From ZLKRG08 sp046048895 (GTDB lineage Bacteria > Actinomycetota > Actinomycetes > Nanopelagicales > Nanopelagicaceae), in the NCBI GenBank assembly GCA_046048895.1, contig JBJOFF010000004.1, positions 1-64,000 of the forward strand: 64,000 bases of DNA. Reading direction: 5' to 3'. Positions 52,042 to 61,870 of this stretch are shown piece by piece; within the stretch, counting starts at the first letter, position 1; every line of letters starts with the position of its first letter. The notes below the pieces were generated by a model. It saw nothing but the letters and a program-made list of their open reading frames with translations, had not been told where the DNA came from and made no database searches. The position numbers and the translations under genes are program-made.

Positions 52042-55000
52042 TTGCGATTGCCTCCATCACGTACTTATCTACCTCTTCTGGAGTCAAGCCATTTATTTTG
52101 GCTTCAGCGATTGCAGCTAAAACTTTTGCGTAATCGCGAGGCAAGATCAAAGTAAATCTCGAAAGATCCCAGTTTTTAAGAAGCCCATCTGCAACTTCAG
52201 AACCAGTCTCTGCCGCATACTTAGAGAGAATTGCTTTCAATTCATTTTCTCGTTCTGGATCCACCGGTAGTAAATCAACCAGTTCGGTGTTTACTAACTC
52301 TGGCTTTAGATCTAGAACATAAGCAACGCCACCGGACATGCCTGCCGCTAAGTTGCGTCCAGTACGACCGAGAATAACTACGCGACCGCCAGTCATGTAT
52401 TCAAGCGCATGATCGCCAACACCTTCGGTGACTGCTGTTGCGCCAGAATTTCGAACACAGAAACGCTCTCCGACAATTCCGCGAACGAAAATTTCACCGC
52501 TTGTTGCACCATAACCGATTACGTTGCCGGCAATCACATTCTCTTCTGATTTAAATTTTGCCTTTTCATCCGGACGAACAATTACGCGACCACCAGAGAT
52601 GCCTTTGCCAACGTAGTCATTGCTGTCGCCATATAAACGAATCGTTAAACCATTAGGAATAAATGCACCGAGTGATTGTCCAGCTGAACCATGCAGAACC
52701 ACATTGACAGTATCTGCAGGGAGCCCTGCCCCTTGATACTTGCGAGTGATTTCTGCGCCGAGCATGGTTCCTACGGTGCGATTTACATTTCGAACTGGTA
52801 AATCAATATTGACTCGCTCACCTTTTTCTAGCGCGGCCTTTGCTAATTCGATTAATTTATTATCAAGCGCGTTAGCTAAACCATGATCCTGAGTTGAGGT
52901 GTTATGTAACGGTGAATCAATTTCTGGTCTTACAAGTAGTGGAGAAAGATCTAAGCCACTTGCCTTCCAGTGATCAACTGCAGCCTTGGTATCTAGATAT
53001 TCAACATGGCCAACCGCTTCTTCGATGGTACGGAAACCAAGTTGAGCCAAAATTTCACGAACTTCTTCAGCGATGTATTCAAAGAAAGTTTCCACAAACT
53101 CAGGCTTGCCAGTGAATTTTGCACGTAACTCTGGATTCTGAGTAGCTACACCAACTGGGCAAGTATCCAGATGGCAAACGCGCATCATGATGCAACCAGA
53201 AACTACGAGCGGTGCAGTTGCAAAGCCAAACTCTTCAGCACCAAGTAACGCAGCGATTACTACGTCACGCCCAGTTTTTAATTGTCCATCGGTCTGGACC
53301 ACGATGCGATCGCGTAGACGATTTAAGAGAAGAGTCTGTTGCGTCTCTGCCAGGCCAAGTTCCCAAGGTGCTCCGGCATGCTTAAGTGAAGTTAGCGGCG
53401 AAGCACCGGTTCCACCATCATGTCCAGAAATTAAAACCACATCTGCATGTGCTTTTGAAACACCTGCAGCCACTGTTCCGACTCCAACTTCTGCGACCAG
53501 CTTAACATGAACGCGCGCATTCTTGTTGGCATTCTTCAAGTCATGAATTAGTTGAGCTAGATCTTCGATTGAGTAAATATCATGATGTGGGGGTGGTGAA
53601 ATTAATCCAACGCCGGTAGTTGAGTGACGCACCTTTGCAACCCATGGATAAACCTTGTTACCAGGCAACTGTCCACCTTCACCAGGTTTTGCACCTTGCG
53701 CAATTTTGATTTGAATATCGTCTGAATTAACTAGGTATTCGCTGGTTACACCAAAGCGACCAGATGCAACTTGTTTAATTGCAGAACGCTTGGAATCGCC
53801 ATTAGCAAGCGGAGTAAATCGTGCTGGGTCTTCGCCACCCTCGCCAGTATTAGATTTTCCACCTAAACGGTTCATAGCAATTGCTAAAGTTTCATGAACT
53901 TCCTGAGAAACTGATCCAAAACTCATAGCTCCGGTTGAGAAGCGTTTTACAATTTCTGAGATTGATTCTACTTCGTCGATTGAAATTGCCGGACGAATGC
54001 CCTCTTTAAATTTAAATAAACCGCGCAAAGTCATTAAACGTTTGCTCTGCTCATCAACACGGGTGGTGTATCTCTTAAATACGTCATAACGTTTATTGCG
54101 AGTTGAATGTTGCAAGGTGAAAACTGTCTCTGGATCAAATAAATGTGGCTCACCTTCGCGGCGCCACTGATATTCGCCGCCAATTGATAAACGTTTTGCA
54201 CCTGGAATTTCTCCGCCAGGCGGATAAGCAACATGGTGACGTTTAGTTACTTCAGTCGCTACGGTATCTAGAGTGATTCCACCTAGACGAGAAGTGGTTC
54301 CGGTGAAGAACTCATCAACTAACTCTTGGGATAGTCCGATTGCCTCGAAGACTTGTGCGCCGGTATATGAAGCGATGGTTGAGATTCCCATCTTTGACAT
54401 CACCTTTAGCACACCTTTACCAAGAGACTTAATTAAATTCTTAACTGCCTTCTCTGCGGCAATTCCAGTAATTACACCTTGATTTACTAAATCTTCGGCA
54501 GTCTCCATAGCTAGATATGGATTTACCGCGCCAGCGCCATAACCTATTAATAGCGCCACGTGGTGCACTTCGCGCACATCTCCAGCTTCGACAATCAAAC
54601 CAACTTTGGTGCGGCTTTTTTCGCGGATCAAGTGGTGGTGAATTGCTGCAGTTAGTAATAATGATGGGATTGGCGCATTGTCCGCATCTCCATCGCGATC
54701 AGAAAGCACAATAATTCGCGCGCCATCAGCGATGGCAGCACTTACTTCTTTTTTAATCTCTTCGATGCGCTTACGTAGTCCAGAACCATCAGCTTCTACT
54801 GGAAAGAGCGCTTTTACGACATAGCTCTCTAAGCCTGGATAATCGCCATCAACATTGGCATGAATTAATTTAGCTAATTCATCATTATCTATAACTGGAA
54901 ATGCAATTCCAACTTGGCGGCAAGAATTTGGTCCCGGATCTAACAGATTCCATTCTGGTCCAACTGCAGAACCAAGTGAGGTAACCAATTCTTCACGAAT

Positions 55001-56551
55001 TGCATCTAATGGTGGATTGGTGACTTGTGCAAATAATTGTGAGAAATAATCAAACATTAGTCGTGGCTTTTCAGAGAGCGCAGCGATTGGAGTGTCGGTG
55101 CCCATTGAGCCAAGTGGTTCAGCGCCATTCTTTGCCATTGGCGTGATGATTACGCGAATTTCTTCTTCGGTATATCCAAACGCTTTCTGACGTCTAACTA
55201 CGGAAGCATGCGGATAAATAATATGTTCGCGATCTGGAAGATCTTTCAGGCGAATCATTCCCTCTGCTACCCATTCGCCATATGGGTGCGCATTTGCTAA
55301 AGAATCTTTAATCTCATCATCTTCAATAATGCGACCAGCTTCAATATCAACTAAGAACATTTTTCCTGGTTGCAGACGACCTTTGCGTGCCACTTTTTCT
55401 TGAGGAATGTCTAATACGCCAACTTCTGAAGCCAGCACTACATAACCATCTTCAGTAACCCAGTACCTTGAAGGACGTAGACCGTTTCGATCTAATACTG
55501 CGCCGACTTGCTTTCCGTCTGTGAAAGTTACGCACGCTGGCCCATCCCAGGCCTCCATCAATGCGGCGTGAAAAGCATAGAAATCTTTGCGATTCTTCGG
55601 CATTGATGCGTGATTCTCCCAAGCTTCAGGAATCATCATCAAAATTGAATGCGGAAGTGAGCGTCCGCCCAGGTAGAGCAACTCTAAGACTTCATCAAAG
55701 GATGCAGAGTCAGAACCAGCCATATCCACAATCGGGAAGATTCGCTCCAAATCACCGGGTATTAAATTTGATTCTAAGAGCTCTTCACGTGCGCGCATCC
55801 AATTGCGATTACCTTTAACCGTATTAATTTCACCATTATGTGCAATGTAGCGATACGGATGTGAAAGCTGCCAAGATGGAAATGTATTTGTAGAGAATCG
55901 TGAATGAACTATTGCCATCGGAGATTTCACGAGTTGGTTATTTAAATCTGGGTAGAACTGACTTAACTGTGCAGTGGTCAACATACCTTTATAAACGATA
56001 GTTGCAGTTGATAATGAAGAAAAATAAATCGGTAATGAATGTTCAATTCGTTTACGCAAGCAGAAAGCCATTCGATCTAAAACTAAATCTGCTTCCCCAT
56101 TTTTGCCTGCGACAAAGAGTTGTTCAAATTTCGGCATTACGCTAATAGCAGTCTTGCCCAAAGTTTTTGGATCTACAGGTACTTCGCGCCAACCCAAAAT
56201 TACTAAATTCTCTTCGGCAGCTAATTTTTCAATTTCACTGCGAACATTTGCGCCGGGTTCGATAAATGCTAAACCTGCTGCATACTTTCCAAATTCCGGT
56301 AGTTTAAAATCCAAAACAGCACGGAAAAATTCATCAGGAATTCTTAATAAAATTCCCGCGCCATCTCCGGTATCTGGATCCGCACCAGTTGCGCCACGGT
56401 GTTCCATGTTTTCAAGAGCGCGAAGCGCTTTCTGCACAATCTCATGTTCAGCTTCACGCTTCAGGGTGGCAACCATCGCAACGCCACATGCATCATGTTC
56501 GTTGGCAGGGTCATATAGACCTTGTGCTGCTGGATAGTTATTAGAAAGCAC
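52034..56551 (-). CDS. gltB: Glutamate synthase large subunit
   Basis: 1505 aa from the GTG at 56551, chosen because AAGGGGG lies 6-7 nt upstream; an in-frame TTG at 56614 has no ribosome site. The mature N-terminal nucleophile should be Cys22 (EHDACGVAMVA) after removal of a short propeptide. Order: class II glutaminase (about 22-430), central domain, FMN-binding synthase domain with SVSQEVHETLA and the 3Fe-4S cysteines in CIMMRVCHLDTCPVG, and a C-terminal beta-helix with repeated glycine motifs. Makes glutamate from glutamine and 2-oxoglutarate with GltD. Confidence 0.97.
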   Translation of the reverse strand: MLSNNYPAAQGLYDPANEHDACGVAMVATLKREAEHEIVQKALRALENMEHRGATGADPDTGDGAGILLRIPDEFFRAVLDFKLPEFGKYAAGLAFIEPGANVRSEIEKLAAEENLVILGWREVPVDPKTLGKTAISVMPKFEQLFVAGKNGEADLVLDRMAFCLRKRIEHSLPIYFSSLSTATIVYKGMLTTAQLSQFYPDLNNQLVKSPMAIVHSRFSTNTFPSWQLSHPYRYIAHNGEINTVKGNRNWMRAREELLESNLIPGDLERIFPIVDMAGSDSASFDEVLELLYLGGRSLPHSILMMIPEAWENHASMPKNRKDFYAFHAALMEAWDGPACVTFTDGKQVGAVLDRNGLRPSRYWVTEDGYVVLASEVGVLDIPQEKVARKGRLQPGKMFLVDIEAGRIIEDDEIKDSLANAHPYGEWVAEGMIRLKDLPDREHIIYPHASVVRRQKAFGYTEEEIRVIITPMAKNGAEPLGSMGTDTPIAALSEKPRLMFDYFSQLFAQVTNPPLDAIREELVTSLGSAVGPEWNLLDPGPNSCRQVGIAFPVIDNDELAKLIHANVDGDYPGLESYVVKALFPVEADGSGLRKRIEEIKKEVSAAIADGARIIVLSDRDGDADNAPIPSLLLTAAIHHHLIREKSRTKVGLIVEAGDVREVHHVALLIGYGAGAVNPYLAMETAEDLVNQGVITGIAAEKAVKNLIKSLGKGVLKVMSKMGISTIASYTGAQVFEAIGLSQELVDEFFTGTTSRLGGITLDTVATEVTKRHHVAYPPGGEIPGAKRLSIGGEYQWRREGEPHLFDPETVFTLQHSTRNKRYDVFKRYTTRVDEQSKRLMTLRGLFKFKEGIRPAISIDEVESISEIVKRFSTGAMSFGSVSQEVHETLAIAMNRLGGKSNTGEGGEDPARFTPLANGDSKRSAIKQVASGRFGVTSEYLVNSDDIQIKIAQGAKPGEGGQLPGNKVYPWVAKVRHSTTGVGLISPPPHHDIYSIEDLAQLIHDLKNANKNARVHVKLVAEVGVGTVAAGVSKAHADVVLISGHDGGTGASPLTSLKHAGAPWELGLAETQQTLLLNRLRDRIVVQTDGQLKTGRDVVIAALLGAEEFGFATAPLVVSGCIMMRVCHLDTCPVGVATQNPELRAKFTGKPEFVETFFEYIAEEVREILAQLGFRTIEEAVGHVEYLDTKAAVDHWKASGLDLSPLLVRPEIDSPLHNTSTQDHGLANALDNKLIELAKAALEKGERVNIDLPVRNVNRTVGTMLGAEITRKYQGAGLPADTVNVVLHGSAGQSLGAFIPNGLTIRLYGDSNDYVGKGISGGRVIVRPDEKAKFKSEENVIAGNVIGYGATSGEIFVRGIVGERFCVRNSGATAVTEGVGDHALEYMTGGRVVILGRTGRNLAAGMSGGVAYVLDLKPELVNTELVDLLPVDPERENELKAILSKYAAETGSEVADGLLKNWDLSRFTLILPRDYAKVLAAIAEAKINGLTPEEVDKYVMEAIANG

Positions 56552-56740
56552 CGATGGCCCCCTTTTTTGTCCTGCTGGTAAAGATTGGGACGACCTTGGC
56601 CCTGATGAGTGCAAAAGATTAGCAACAAGAGGGCGAAAAGAGGTAAAGATTTTTTAAATTACGCGCCAGTATTGGCCGGTATTGGCCGACATTGGCCGGT
56701 ATTGGCAACAATCTCGCGATGTGGAAGAGAAGAGGCGCTT
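56552..56740 (-). promoter_or_regulatory. gltB upstream region
   Basis: 189 bp between the VIT gene and gltB. It contains the four-copy 10-bp array at 56669-56708; downstream of it are AT-rich stretches (TAATTT, TAATCT on the minus strand) that could be -10 elements, but no convincing -35/-10 pair stands out. Confidence 0.4.
56669..56708. repeat. Four tandem 10-bp repeats upstream of gltB
   Basis: Consecutive units GTATTGGCCG, GTATTGGCCG, ACATTGGCCG and GTATTGGCAA. The period equals about one DNA helical turn, so four ATTGGC boxes (GCCAAT on the other strand) face the same side. The array ends about 120 bp upstream of the gltB start codon, which suggests binding of a cooperative regulator. 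The regulator is not known. Confidence 0.9.
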
Positions 56741-57451
56741 TTAGAGCCCTACAGTGTGAGCGAAAGCGCCAATCGCTCCGGTGATTACCATGCCGAGCAC
56801 GCCACCCACCACCACTCTGGCAGTCGCTTTGAATAGATCGGTGCCTGCAGTTTTGGCAGAGATAGCTCCAGCGATTGTCAATCCAAATATCGTCACAATG
56901 ATGATTCTAATTGAATTGCTCTCGATTGCAGGCAAATAAAATCCTAAAAATGGAATCAGGCCGCCGGCAGTAAAGCTAAGTGCTGAAGCAATCGAAGCTT
57001 GCATTGGTCTAGCTTTAGTGTGTTCATGCTGGCCTAGTTCGTCTCGTAAATGAGTTTCGATGGCATTGTGTGCATGCATCTGTTCCGCAACTTGCTTAGC
57101 CAAATCTTCAGTTAGCCCGCGCGCCATATATATCTGCACCAACTCTAAGAACTCACCTTCAGGGTTAGTCGCATGTTGATCTTCTTCGAGTGCGCGATCT
57201 GACTCTTCAATATCTACTTGCGAACGAACTGAAATATATTCGCCAACCGCCATGGATAGCGCGCCGGCTGCAATACCTGCAAGCCCGGTCGTCAAAATTA
57301 CGCTATCGCTCTGCATTGCAGCAGAGACTCCAACCATCAATGACGCAGTCGATACCAAACCATCATTAACTCCAAGAACTGCAGCTCGCAACCAACCAGT
57401 CCTATGTGCTTTATGTTCTTGATTGCGTCGCATAGTTTCATTTAACGGCAT
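56741..57451 (-). CDS. VIT1/CCC1 family membrane transporter
   Basis: 236 aa with five hydrophobic helices. WLRAAVLGVNDGLVSTASLMVGV at the N-terminus and LAGIAAGALSMAVGEYISVRSQ are the hallmark motifs of the vacuolar iron transporter family; a polar cytosolic segment with EE, His and Glu residues (about 80-150) matches the metal-binding domain. Related proteins export Fe(II) or Mn(II) from the cytosol. Start may be the ATG at 57451 or the one at 57433. No local iron regulator was seen. Confidence 0.88.
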   Translation of the reverse strand: MPLNETMRRNQEHKAHRTGWLRAAVLGVNDGLVSTASLMVGVSAAMQSDSVILTTGLAGIAAGALSMAVGEYISVRSQVDIEESDRALEEDQHATNPEGEFLELVQIYMARGLTEDLAKQVAEQMHAHNAIETHLRDELGQHEHTKARPMQASIASALSFTAGGLIPFLGFYLPAIESNSIRIIIVTIFGLTIAGAISAKTAGTDLFKATARVVVGGVLGMVITGAIGAFAHTVGL

Positions 57452-57460
57452 GTAAAAATA

Positions 57461-58222
57461 CTATCCTTTAATTCGATTCAAAGCTCGGAACTTAAATGCT
57501 GCTGCCAATCCGAGTGCCAAACTCATCCATTGATTTACGCGCAGGCCTAAGAAATCATGCGCGTTGTCGATTCGGATGCCCTCAATGAAGAAGCGATAGG
57601 AGCAATAGCCCGAAACATAAAGTGCAAATATGGAGCCTGGTGCATATTTTCCTGTTGTCTTAATAAGTATGACTGCCAATGCAAAATTGCAGAGCGCTTC
57701 ATATAGAAAAGTTGGATGATAAGTGAGTCCGCTTGACAATTGCAGCGCCCAAGGCAAGTCCGTAGGGCTTCCATACAGCTCGCCATTAAACCAATTACCA
57801 AATCGACCAATACCTTGTGCGATCAATAAGCCAGGTGCGATGGCATCAGCGAATACCGCAAATGAAAGTTCACGGTTGTATTTCCAGTAAGCCACAAGTG
57901 CGCCTCCGGCGATGGCTCCCCATATTCCAAGACCGCCTTGCCAAATTTTAAAAATATCAATTGGATCGCCATATCTGCCAAAGAAATACTCTGGAGAAGT
58001 AACAACGTGATAAAGCCTTGCGCCAATTACGCCGCCAGGAATTACCCAAATTGCTAAATCGCTAACTACATGTTGCGATCCGCCAGCCGCTAAATATCGT
58101 TTATTAGTCAACCAGATAGCAGCAACTACTCCCAGAATAATGCAGAGCGCGTATGCTCGAAAGGTCAACGGTCCAACAGAAAATTCTGAGACTGTTGGAG
58201 TTGGAATGTAGCTAACGAACAA
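57461..58222 (-). CDS. lgt: Prolipoprotein diacylglyceryl transferase
   Basis: 253 aa, about seven helices. The Lgt signature GRFGNWFNGELYG and RAYALCIILG near the N-terminus are clear, with IPGGVIGARLYHV in between. Attaches diacylglycerol to the lipobox cysteine of lipoproteins. The start is TTG at 58222, immediately after the stop of the upstream gene. Position next to trpA is common in actinobacteria. Confidence 0.95.
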   Translation of the reverse strand: MFVSYIPTPTVSEFSVGPLTFRAYALCIILGVVAAIWLTNKRYLAAGGSQHVVSDLAIWVIPGGVIGARLYHVVTSPEYFFGRYGDPIDIFKIWQGGLGIWGAIAGGALVAYWKYNRELSFAVFADAIAPGLLIAQGIGRFGNWFNGELYGSPTDLPWALQLSSGLTYHPTFLYEALCNFALAVILIKTTGKYAPGSIFALYVSGYCSYRFFIEGIRIDNAHDFLGLRVNQWMSLALGLAAAFKFRALNRIKG

Positions 58223-58915
58223 TTACTTCTGAAATACTAACTTTGAAAATGTTGCAGAATCAAAGTAGTTGGCTTGAGTTCTTTCAATCTCTTTGCCGTT
58301 TATAAATACGGTTGGAGTTGAATCAACTTTCTTATCCTGGCCATCATTAGCAATATTGGTAACCCAATCCTGATACTTTCCTGAAGTTACGCAATCGACA
58401 AAGCGATCAGAGGTAATCTTTAAATTTGCCCCGAGCGCAATCAAGGTTGTTGAATTCCATTGTCCGGAGTTCTCTGCTGCCTGGTTTGCGTATAACGCTT
58501 CGTGGTATTGCAAGAACTTATTCTCATCTGCAGCGCATGCAGCAGCATTTGCCATATATGCAGATTCGGCACCAATAAATGAGAGTGGATGGAATACCGC
58601 CACTACCTTCTTGTTCTCGATCCAATCTTGAATCTGCTTATTGTTTACTGCTTCAAAATCTCGGCAGACTGGACATTGAAAATCTTCCCAGATATCAATC
58701 TTAGGAACGCCTGCTAAACCCTTATTAAAAACAATTCCATAACCCTCTGATTTTTCAACAGAAGATGGAGTAGCCGCGTTCTCTTTCGCTTTATTGCTAG
58801 TAAATGAGACTGCTACTCCTACAAAGACAACCAGCGCCACCATGCCAATTACTAAATTGCGGGTGACATTATCCTTTGGTTTACCTTTTGAATTATCTTT
58901 CTTCGAGTTTGCCAT
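58223..58915 (-). CDS. Membrane-anchored DsbA-like thioredoxin-fold protein
   Basis: 230 aa. Basic N-terminus, one membrane helix (about 20-42), then a DsbA-type thioredoxin domain outside the membrane: active site CPVC in DFQCPVCRDFE, cis-proline region STPTVFINGKEI. Expected to form or rearrange disulfides in exported proteins. Sits between trpA and lgt. Two further cysteines (CAAD and VDCVTSG) are present. Confidence 0.9.
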   Translation of the reverse strand: MANSKKDNSKGKPKDNVTRNLVIGMVALVVFVGVAVSFTSNKAKENAATPSSVEKSEGYGIVFNKGLAGVPKIDIWEDFQCPVCRDFEAVNNKQIQDWIENKKVVAVFHPLSFIGAESAYMANAAACAADENKFLQYHEALYANQAAENSGQWNSTTLIALGANLKITSDRFVDCVTSGKYQDWVTNIANDGQDKKVDSTPTVFINGKEIERTQANYFDSATFSKLVFQK

Positions 58916-58952
58916 TTTCTTTCCCTTCGAGATTTGCAGAGGCTACCCTGCT

Positions 58953-59732
58953 TTACTGAGAAATTCCCGCTTTTAACTCTTTTGCCAACTTGGTAACAGC
59001 CACTAAGCCGCTTGCGAAGTCTGTTGCATTGGCCACTGCATTAATAAATGCGCTACCAACGATGACGCCATCAGCATATTTAGCAACCCCTGCGGCCTGA
59101 TCTGGGTTTGAGACGCCTAGTCCTACCGAAATCGGCAAATCTGTAAATTTTCTGGTCCGTTCGACTAAGCCTTCCGCTGCACTCGATACCGAGGTACGCG
59201 CGCCAGTTACGCCCATGATTGAAGCTGCGTAAACAAAACCTCCGCAATTCTTTACTACCGCGGCAAGTCTCTCGTTGTTGCTACTAGGAGCAACAACGAA
59301 GATTGAATTTAAATTATGAGCTTTACACGCGGCAAGCCAAGGTTCGGCCTCTTCGATTGTTAAATCAGGTGTGATGGTGCCACTGCCGCCGACTGCAGCC
59401 ATATCGCTAGCAAACTTTTCGATACCGTATTTTTCGATTGGATTCCAGTAGCTCATGATTACCGATGGAACTAATGATGCGGCGAACTTCAAAGTTTCCA
59501 TTACATCGTTAGCGCTGGTGCCATTCGCTAAAGATTTATCTGCAGCTGCTTGAATGGTAGGTCCATCCATAACTGGATCGCTATATGGAAAACCAACTTC
59601 AATTGCATCTACCCCGCCATCCACCATAGCTTTGATTATCTCTTTAGCACCTTGGATAGTTGGATAACCAGCCGGAACGTAACCAATTAATTTGGCGCCA
59701 GGGGTTTGAAATAGTTGATCTAATGCAGTCAT
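58953..59732 (-). CDS. trpA: Tryptophan synthase alpha chain
   Basis: 259 aa TIM barrel cleaving indole-3-glycerol phosphate to indole. Catalytic Glu and Asp are in AIEVGFPYSDPVMDGPTIQ; the phosphate-binding SVGLGVSNPDQA and the MGVTGAR loop are typical. 8 bp after trpB. Confidence 0.97.
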   Translation of the reverse strand: MTALDQLFQTPGAKLIGYVPAGYPTIQGAKEIIKAMVDGGVDAIEVGFPYSDPVMDGPTIQAAADKSLANGTSANDVMETLKFAASLVPSVIMSYWNPIEKYGIEKFASDMAAVGGSGTITPDLTIEEAEPWLAACKAHNLNSIFVVAPSSNNERLAAVVKNCGGFVYAASIMGVTGARTSVSSAAEGLVERTRKFTDLPISVGLGVSNPDQAAGVAKYADGVIVGSAFINAVANATDFASGLVAVTKLAKELKAGISQ

Positions 59733-59740
59733 GTTCTTGA

Positions 59741-60925
59741 TTAAGCTAACGGTATTCCGAAATAGTTTGCCGCAGTATGAACATCTTTATCGCCACGACC
59801 AGATAAATTAATTAACAAAATCGCATCTGGGCCAAGCTCTTTTCCAATCTTCATCGCACCCGCTAGCGCGTGCGCTGTTTCAATCGCCGGAATTATTCCT
59901 TCAGTTTTACATAAAATTGAGAACGCTTCCATGGCTTCAGCATCAGTAATTGATCTATATTCGGCTCGACCGGTGTCGTTAAGAATCGCATGCTCTGGCC
60001 CAACACCTGGGTAATCAAGTCCCGCGCTAATTGAATGCGACTCTACGGTTTGACCATTTGCATCCTGAAGCACGTAAGTACGAGTTCCGTGTAGTACGCC
60101 AACACTGCCACCTGAAATAGTAGAAGCATGTTTGCCAGTTTCAATTCCTGCTCCACCTGCTTCAAGACCAATTAGGCGCACACTTTCATCAGTGATAAAT
60201 CTGTGAAAGATTCCGATCGCATTTGATCCGCCGCCAACACAGGCCAGAACTGCATCAGGTAGTCGTCCGGTTAATTGCAGAACTTGTTCACGCGCTTCTT
60301 CGCCAATGATTTTGTGAAAATCACGGACCATCTCTGGGAATGGATGTGGCCCTGCAACTGTGCCTAGTAAATAATGTGTAGTGTCGACATTAGTGACCCA
60401 ATCTCGCATTGCTTCATTGATGGCATCTTTTAGCGTTTTCGAACCAGTTGTTACTGGAACTACTTCTGCACCAAGTAATTTCATACGTGCAACATTTAGC
60501 GCTTGGCGTTTAGTGTCCTCTTCGCCCATATAGACGACGCATTCGAGACCAAGTAACGCTGCTGCAGTAGCAGAGGCCACGCCATGTTGACCAGCTCCGG
60601 TTTCGGCAATTATGCGTGGCTTACCCATTCGTTTGGTTAGTAAAGCTTGTCCCAACACGTTATTTATCTTGTGTGAACCGGTATGGTTTAAATCTTCTCG
60701 CTTTAATAGCACCATTGCCCCACCACAATGTTCCGCAAATCTTTTTGCTTCAGTGATGATTGACGGTCTACCTGAATAAGTTTTGTGAAGATAATCTAAC
60801 TCTGCTTGAAATAGCGGATCTTTTTTTGCGGCTTCGAATGCCGCAGCTAATTCATCTAACGCAGGTATTAGAGCTTCCGGAACGAAGCGACCGCCATATT
60901 GGCCAAAGTGTCCATCGAAGCTCAT
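59741..60925 (-). CDS. trpB: Tryptophan synthase beta chain
   Basis: 394 aa from the ATG at 60925, giving the usual start MSFDGHFGQYGGRFVPEAL; a longer in-frame start inside trpC lacks similarity. PLP lysine in LNHTGSHKINNVLGQ, AETGAGQHGVA, and the phosphate loop GGGSNAIGIF are present. Condenses indole with serine. 10 bp after the trpC stop. Confidence 0.97.
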   Translation of the reverse strand: MSFDGHFGQYGGRFVPEALIPALDELAAAFEAAKKDPLFQAELDYLHKTYSGRPSIITEAKRFAEHCGGAMVLLKREDLNHTGSHKINNVLGQALLTKRMGKPRIIAETGAGQHGVASATAAALLGLECVVYMGEEDTKRQALNVARMKLLGAEVVPVTTGSKTLKDAINEAMRDWVTNVDTTHYLLGTVAGPHPFPEMVRDFHKIIGEEAREQVLQLTGRLPDAVLACVGGGSNAIGIFHRFITDESVRLIGLEAGGAGIETGKHASTISGGSVGVLHGTRTYVLQDANGQTVESHSISAGLDYPGVGPEHAILNDTGRAEYRSITDAEAMEAFSILCKTEGIIPAIETAHALAGAMKIGKELGPDAILLINLSGRGDKDVHTAANYFGIPLA

Positions 60926-60935
60926 GTCGCGAATT

Positions 60936-61703
60936 CTACTTTGTGCCAAGCAGTTCTTGCATACTGCGAATTGGGTCCCCTGCTTTAACCAAGGCCTCTC
61001 CAACCAAAATCACATTAGCCCCCACCGCTTCAGCAAAGAGCACATCCGACCGAGTTGAGATCCCAGATTCTGCAACTTTGATTAGCTCCTGTGGAATTCT
61101 GGGAATCAACTCTTTAAATGCAGCCGGATCGACTTCCAAAGTCTTTAGATTTCTGGAATTTACTCCGATTATTTCGGGGTTGATTTCCATTGCGGCTTCA
61201 AGCTCATCGTGAGTATGAACTTCGATTAGCGACTTCATTCCTAATTCGTTGGCCAATGCAAAGTAATCACTCAGTTGTGATTTTGATAGAGCTGCAACTA
61301 TGAGTAAAACCAAATCAGCGCCATGAGCTCTGGCTTCGTAAAATTGGTATTCATCAACCATAAAGTCTTTTCGCAACATCGGAAGAGATGTCTCTTTACG
61401 GACCGCATCAAAATCTTCCAAGGAGCCATTAAATCTGCGACGTTCAGTTAATACTGATACCGCTGCTGCTCCGGCGCTTTGATATTGAGCTGCAAGCTTT
61501 GCTGGTTCTGGAATTTCCGCTAAATCACCTTTGCTTGGTGATTTACGTTTTACCTCTGCAATAACTGACATTGAACCAAATGGGAAATTAGGCGTAATTG
61601 GTTTTGGAGCTTGCTCCAATAATTCATGTAACTTCGAAAGAGGCAATCTTCGCGCGGCCAAATCTTCTCTTACGCCTTCAATGATTGAATCTAAAACGCT
61701 CAT
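60936..61703 (-). CDS. trpC: Indole-3-glycerol phosphate synthase
   Basis: 255 aa TIM barrel. Key stretches are IAEVKRKSPSKG, VLTERRRFNGS, PMLRKDFMVDEYQFYEARAHGADLVLLI, GVNSRNLKT and VAESGI. Closes the indole ring. Not fused to trpF. The ATG overlaps the stop of the small upstream gene (ATGA). Confidence 0.97.
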   Translation of the reverse strand: MSVLDSIIEGVREDLAARRLPLSKLHELLEQAPKPITPNFPFGSMSVIAEVKRKSPSKGDLAEIPEPAKLAAQYQSAGAAAVSVLTERRRFNGSLEDFDAVRKETSLPMLRKDFMVDEYQFYEARAHGADLVLLIVAALSKSQLSDYFALANELGMKSLIEVHTHDELEAAMEINPEIIGVNSRNLKTLEVDPAAFKELIPRIPQELIKVAESGISTRSDVLFAEAVGANVILVGEALVKAGDPIRSMQELLGTK

Positions 61704-61870
61704 TGGTCCGTGTCCGTAGTTGGATCAATGCCGCGATCTAATTTCTGCCAATCCGAAGATCCAAATGCTGAACGTTCGTATCTTGAAGCTTTCTTGCGCT
61801 TGCTTCCGATAAATGCAATTAGCGCAAGTGCTAGTCCTGTTGTGATTGCGAAAGCTGCTAAATCTCTCAT
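61700..61870 (-). CDS. Small membrane protein in the trp operon, function unknown
   Basis: 56 aa: MRDLAAFAITTGLALALIAF is one membrane helix (residues 3-21), then a basic patch GSKRKKASRYERS (inside-positive) and an acidic tail with SSDWQKLDRGIDPTTDTD. It overlaps trpE (ATGA at 61867-61870) and trpC (ATGA at 61700-61703), so coupling at both ends argues that it is a real gene. Larger trp-operon membrane proteins occupy this place in other actinobacteria, but no clear family match was recognised. Confidence 0.8.
   Translation of the reverse strand: MRDLAAFAITTGLALALIAFIGSKRKKASRYERSAFGSSDWQKLDRGIDPTTDTDQ

Noticed and set aside
56552..56614. gltB start at the upstream TTG (56614)
   Set aside because: No ribosome site and a 21-residue extension rich in S, P, G and R without similarity; the GTG at 56551 has AAGGGGG upstream.
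56669..56708. Repeats could be read as a CRISPR array
   Set aside because: Units are 10 bp in direct tandem with no spacers, and there are no cas genes.
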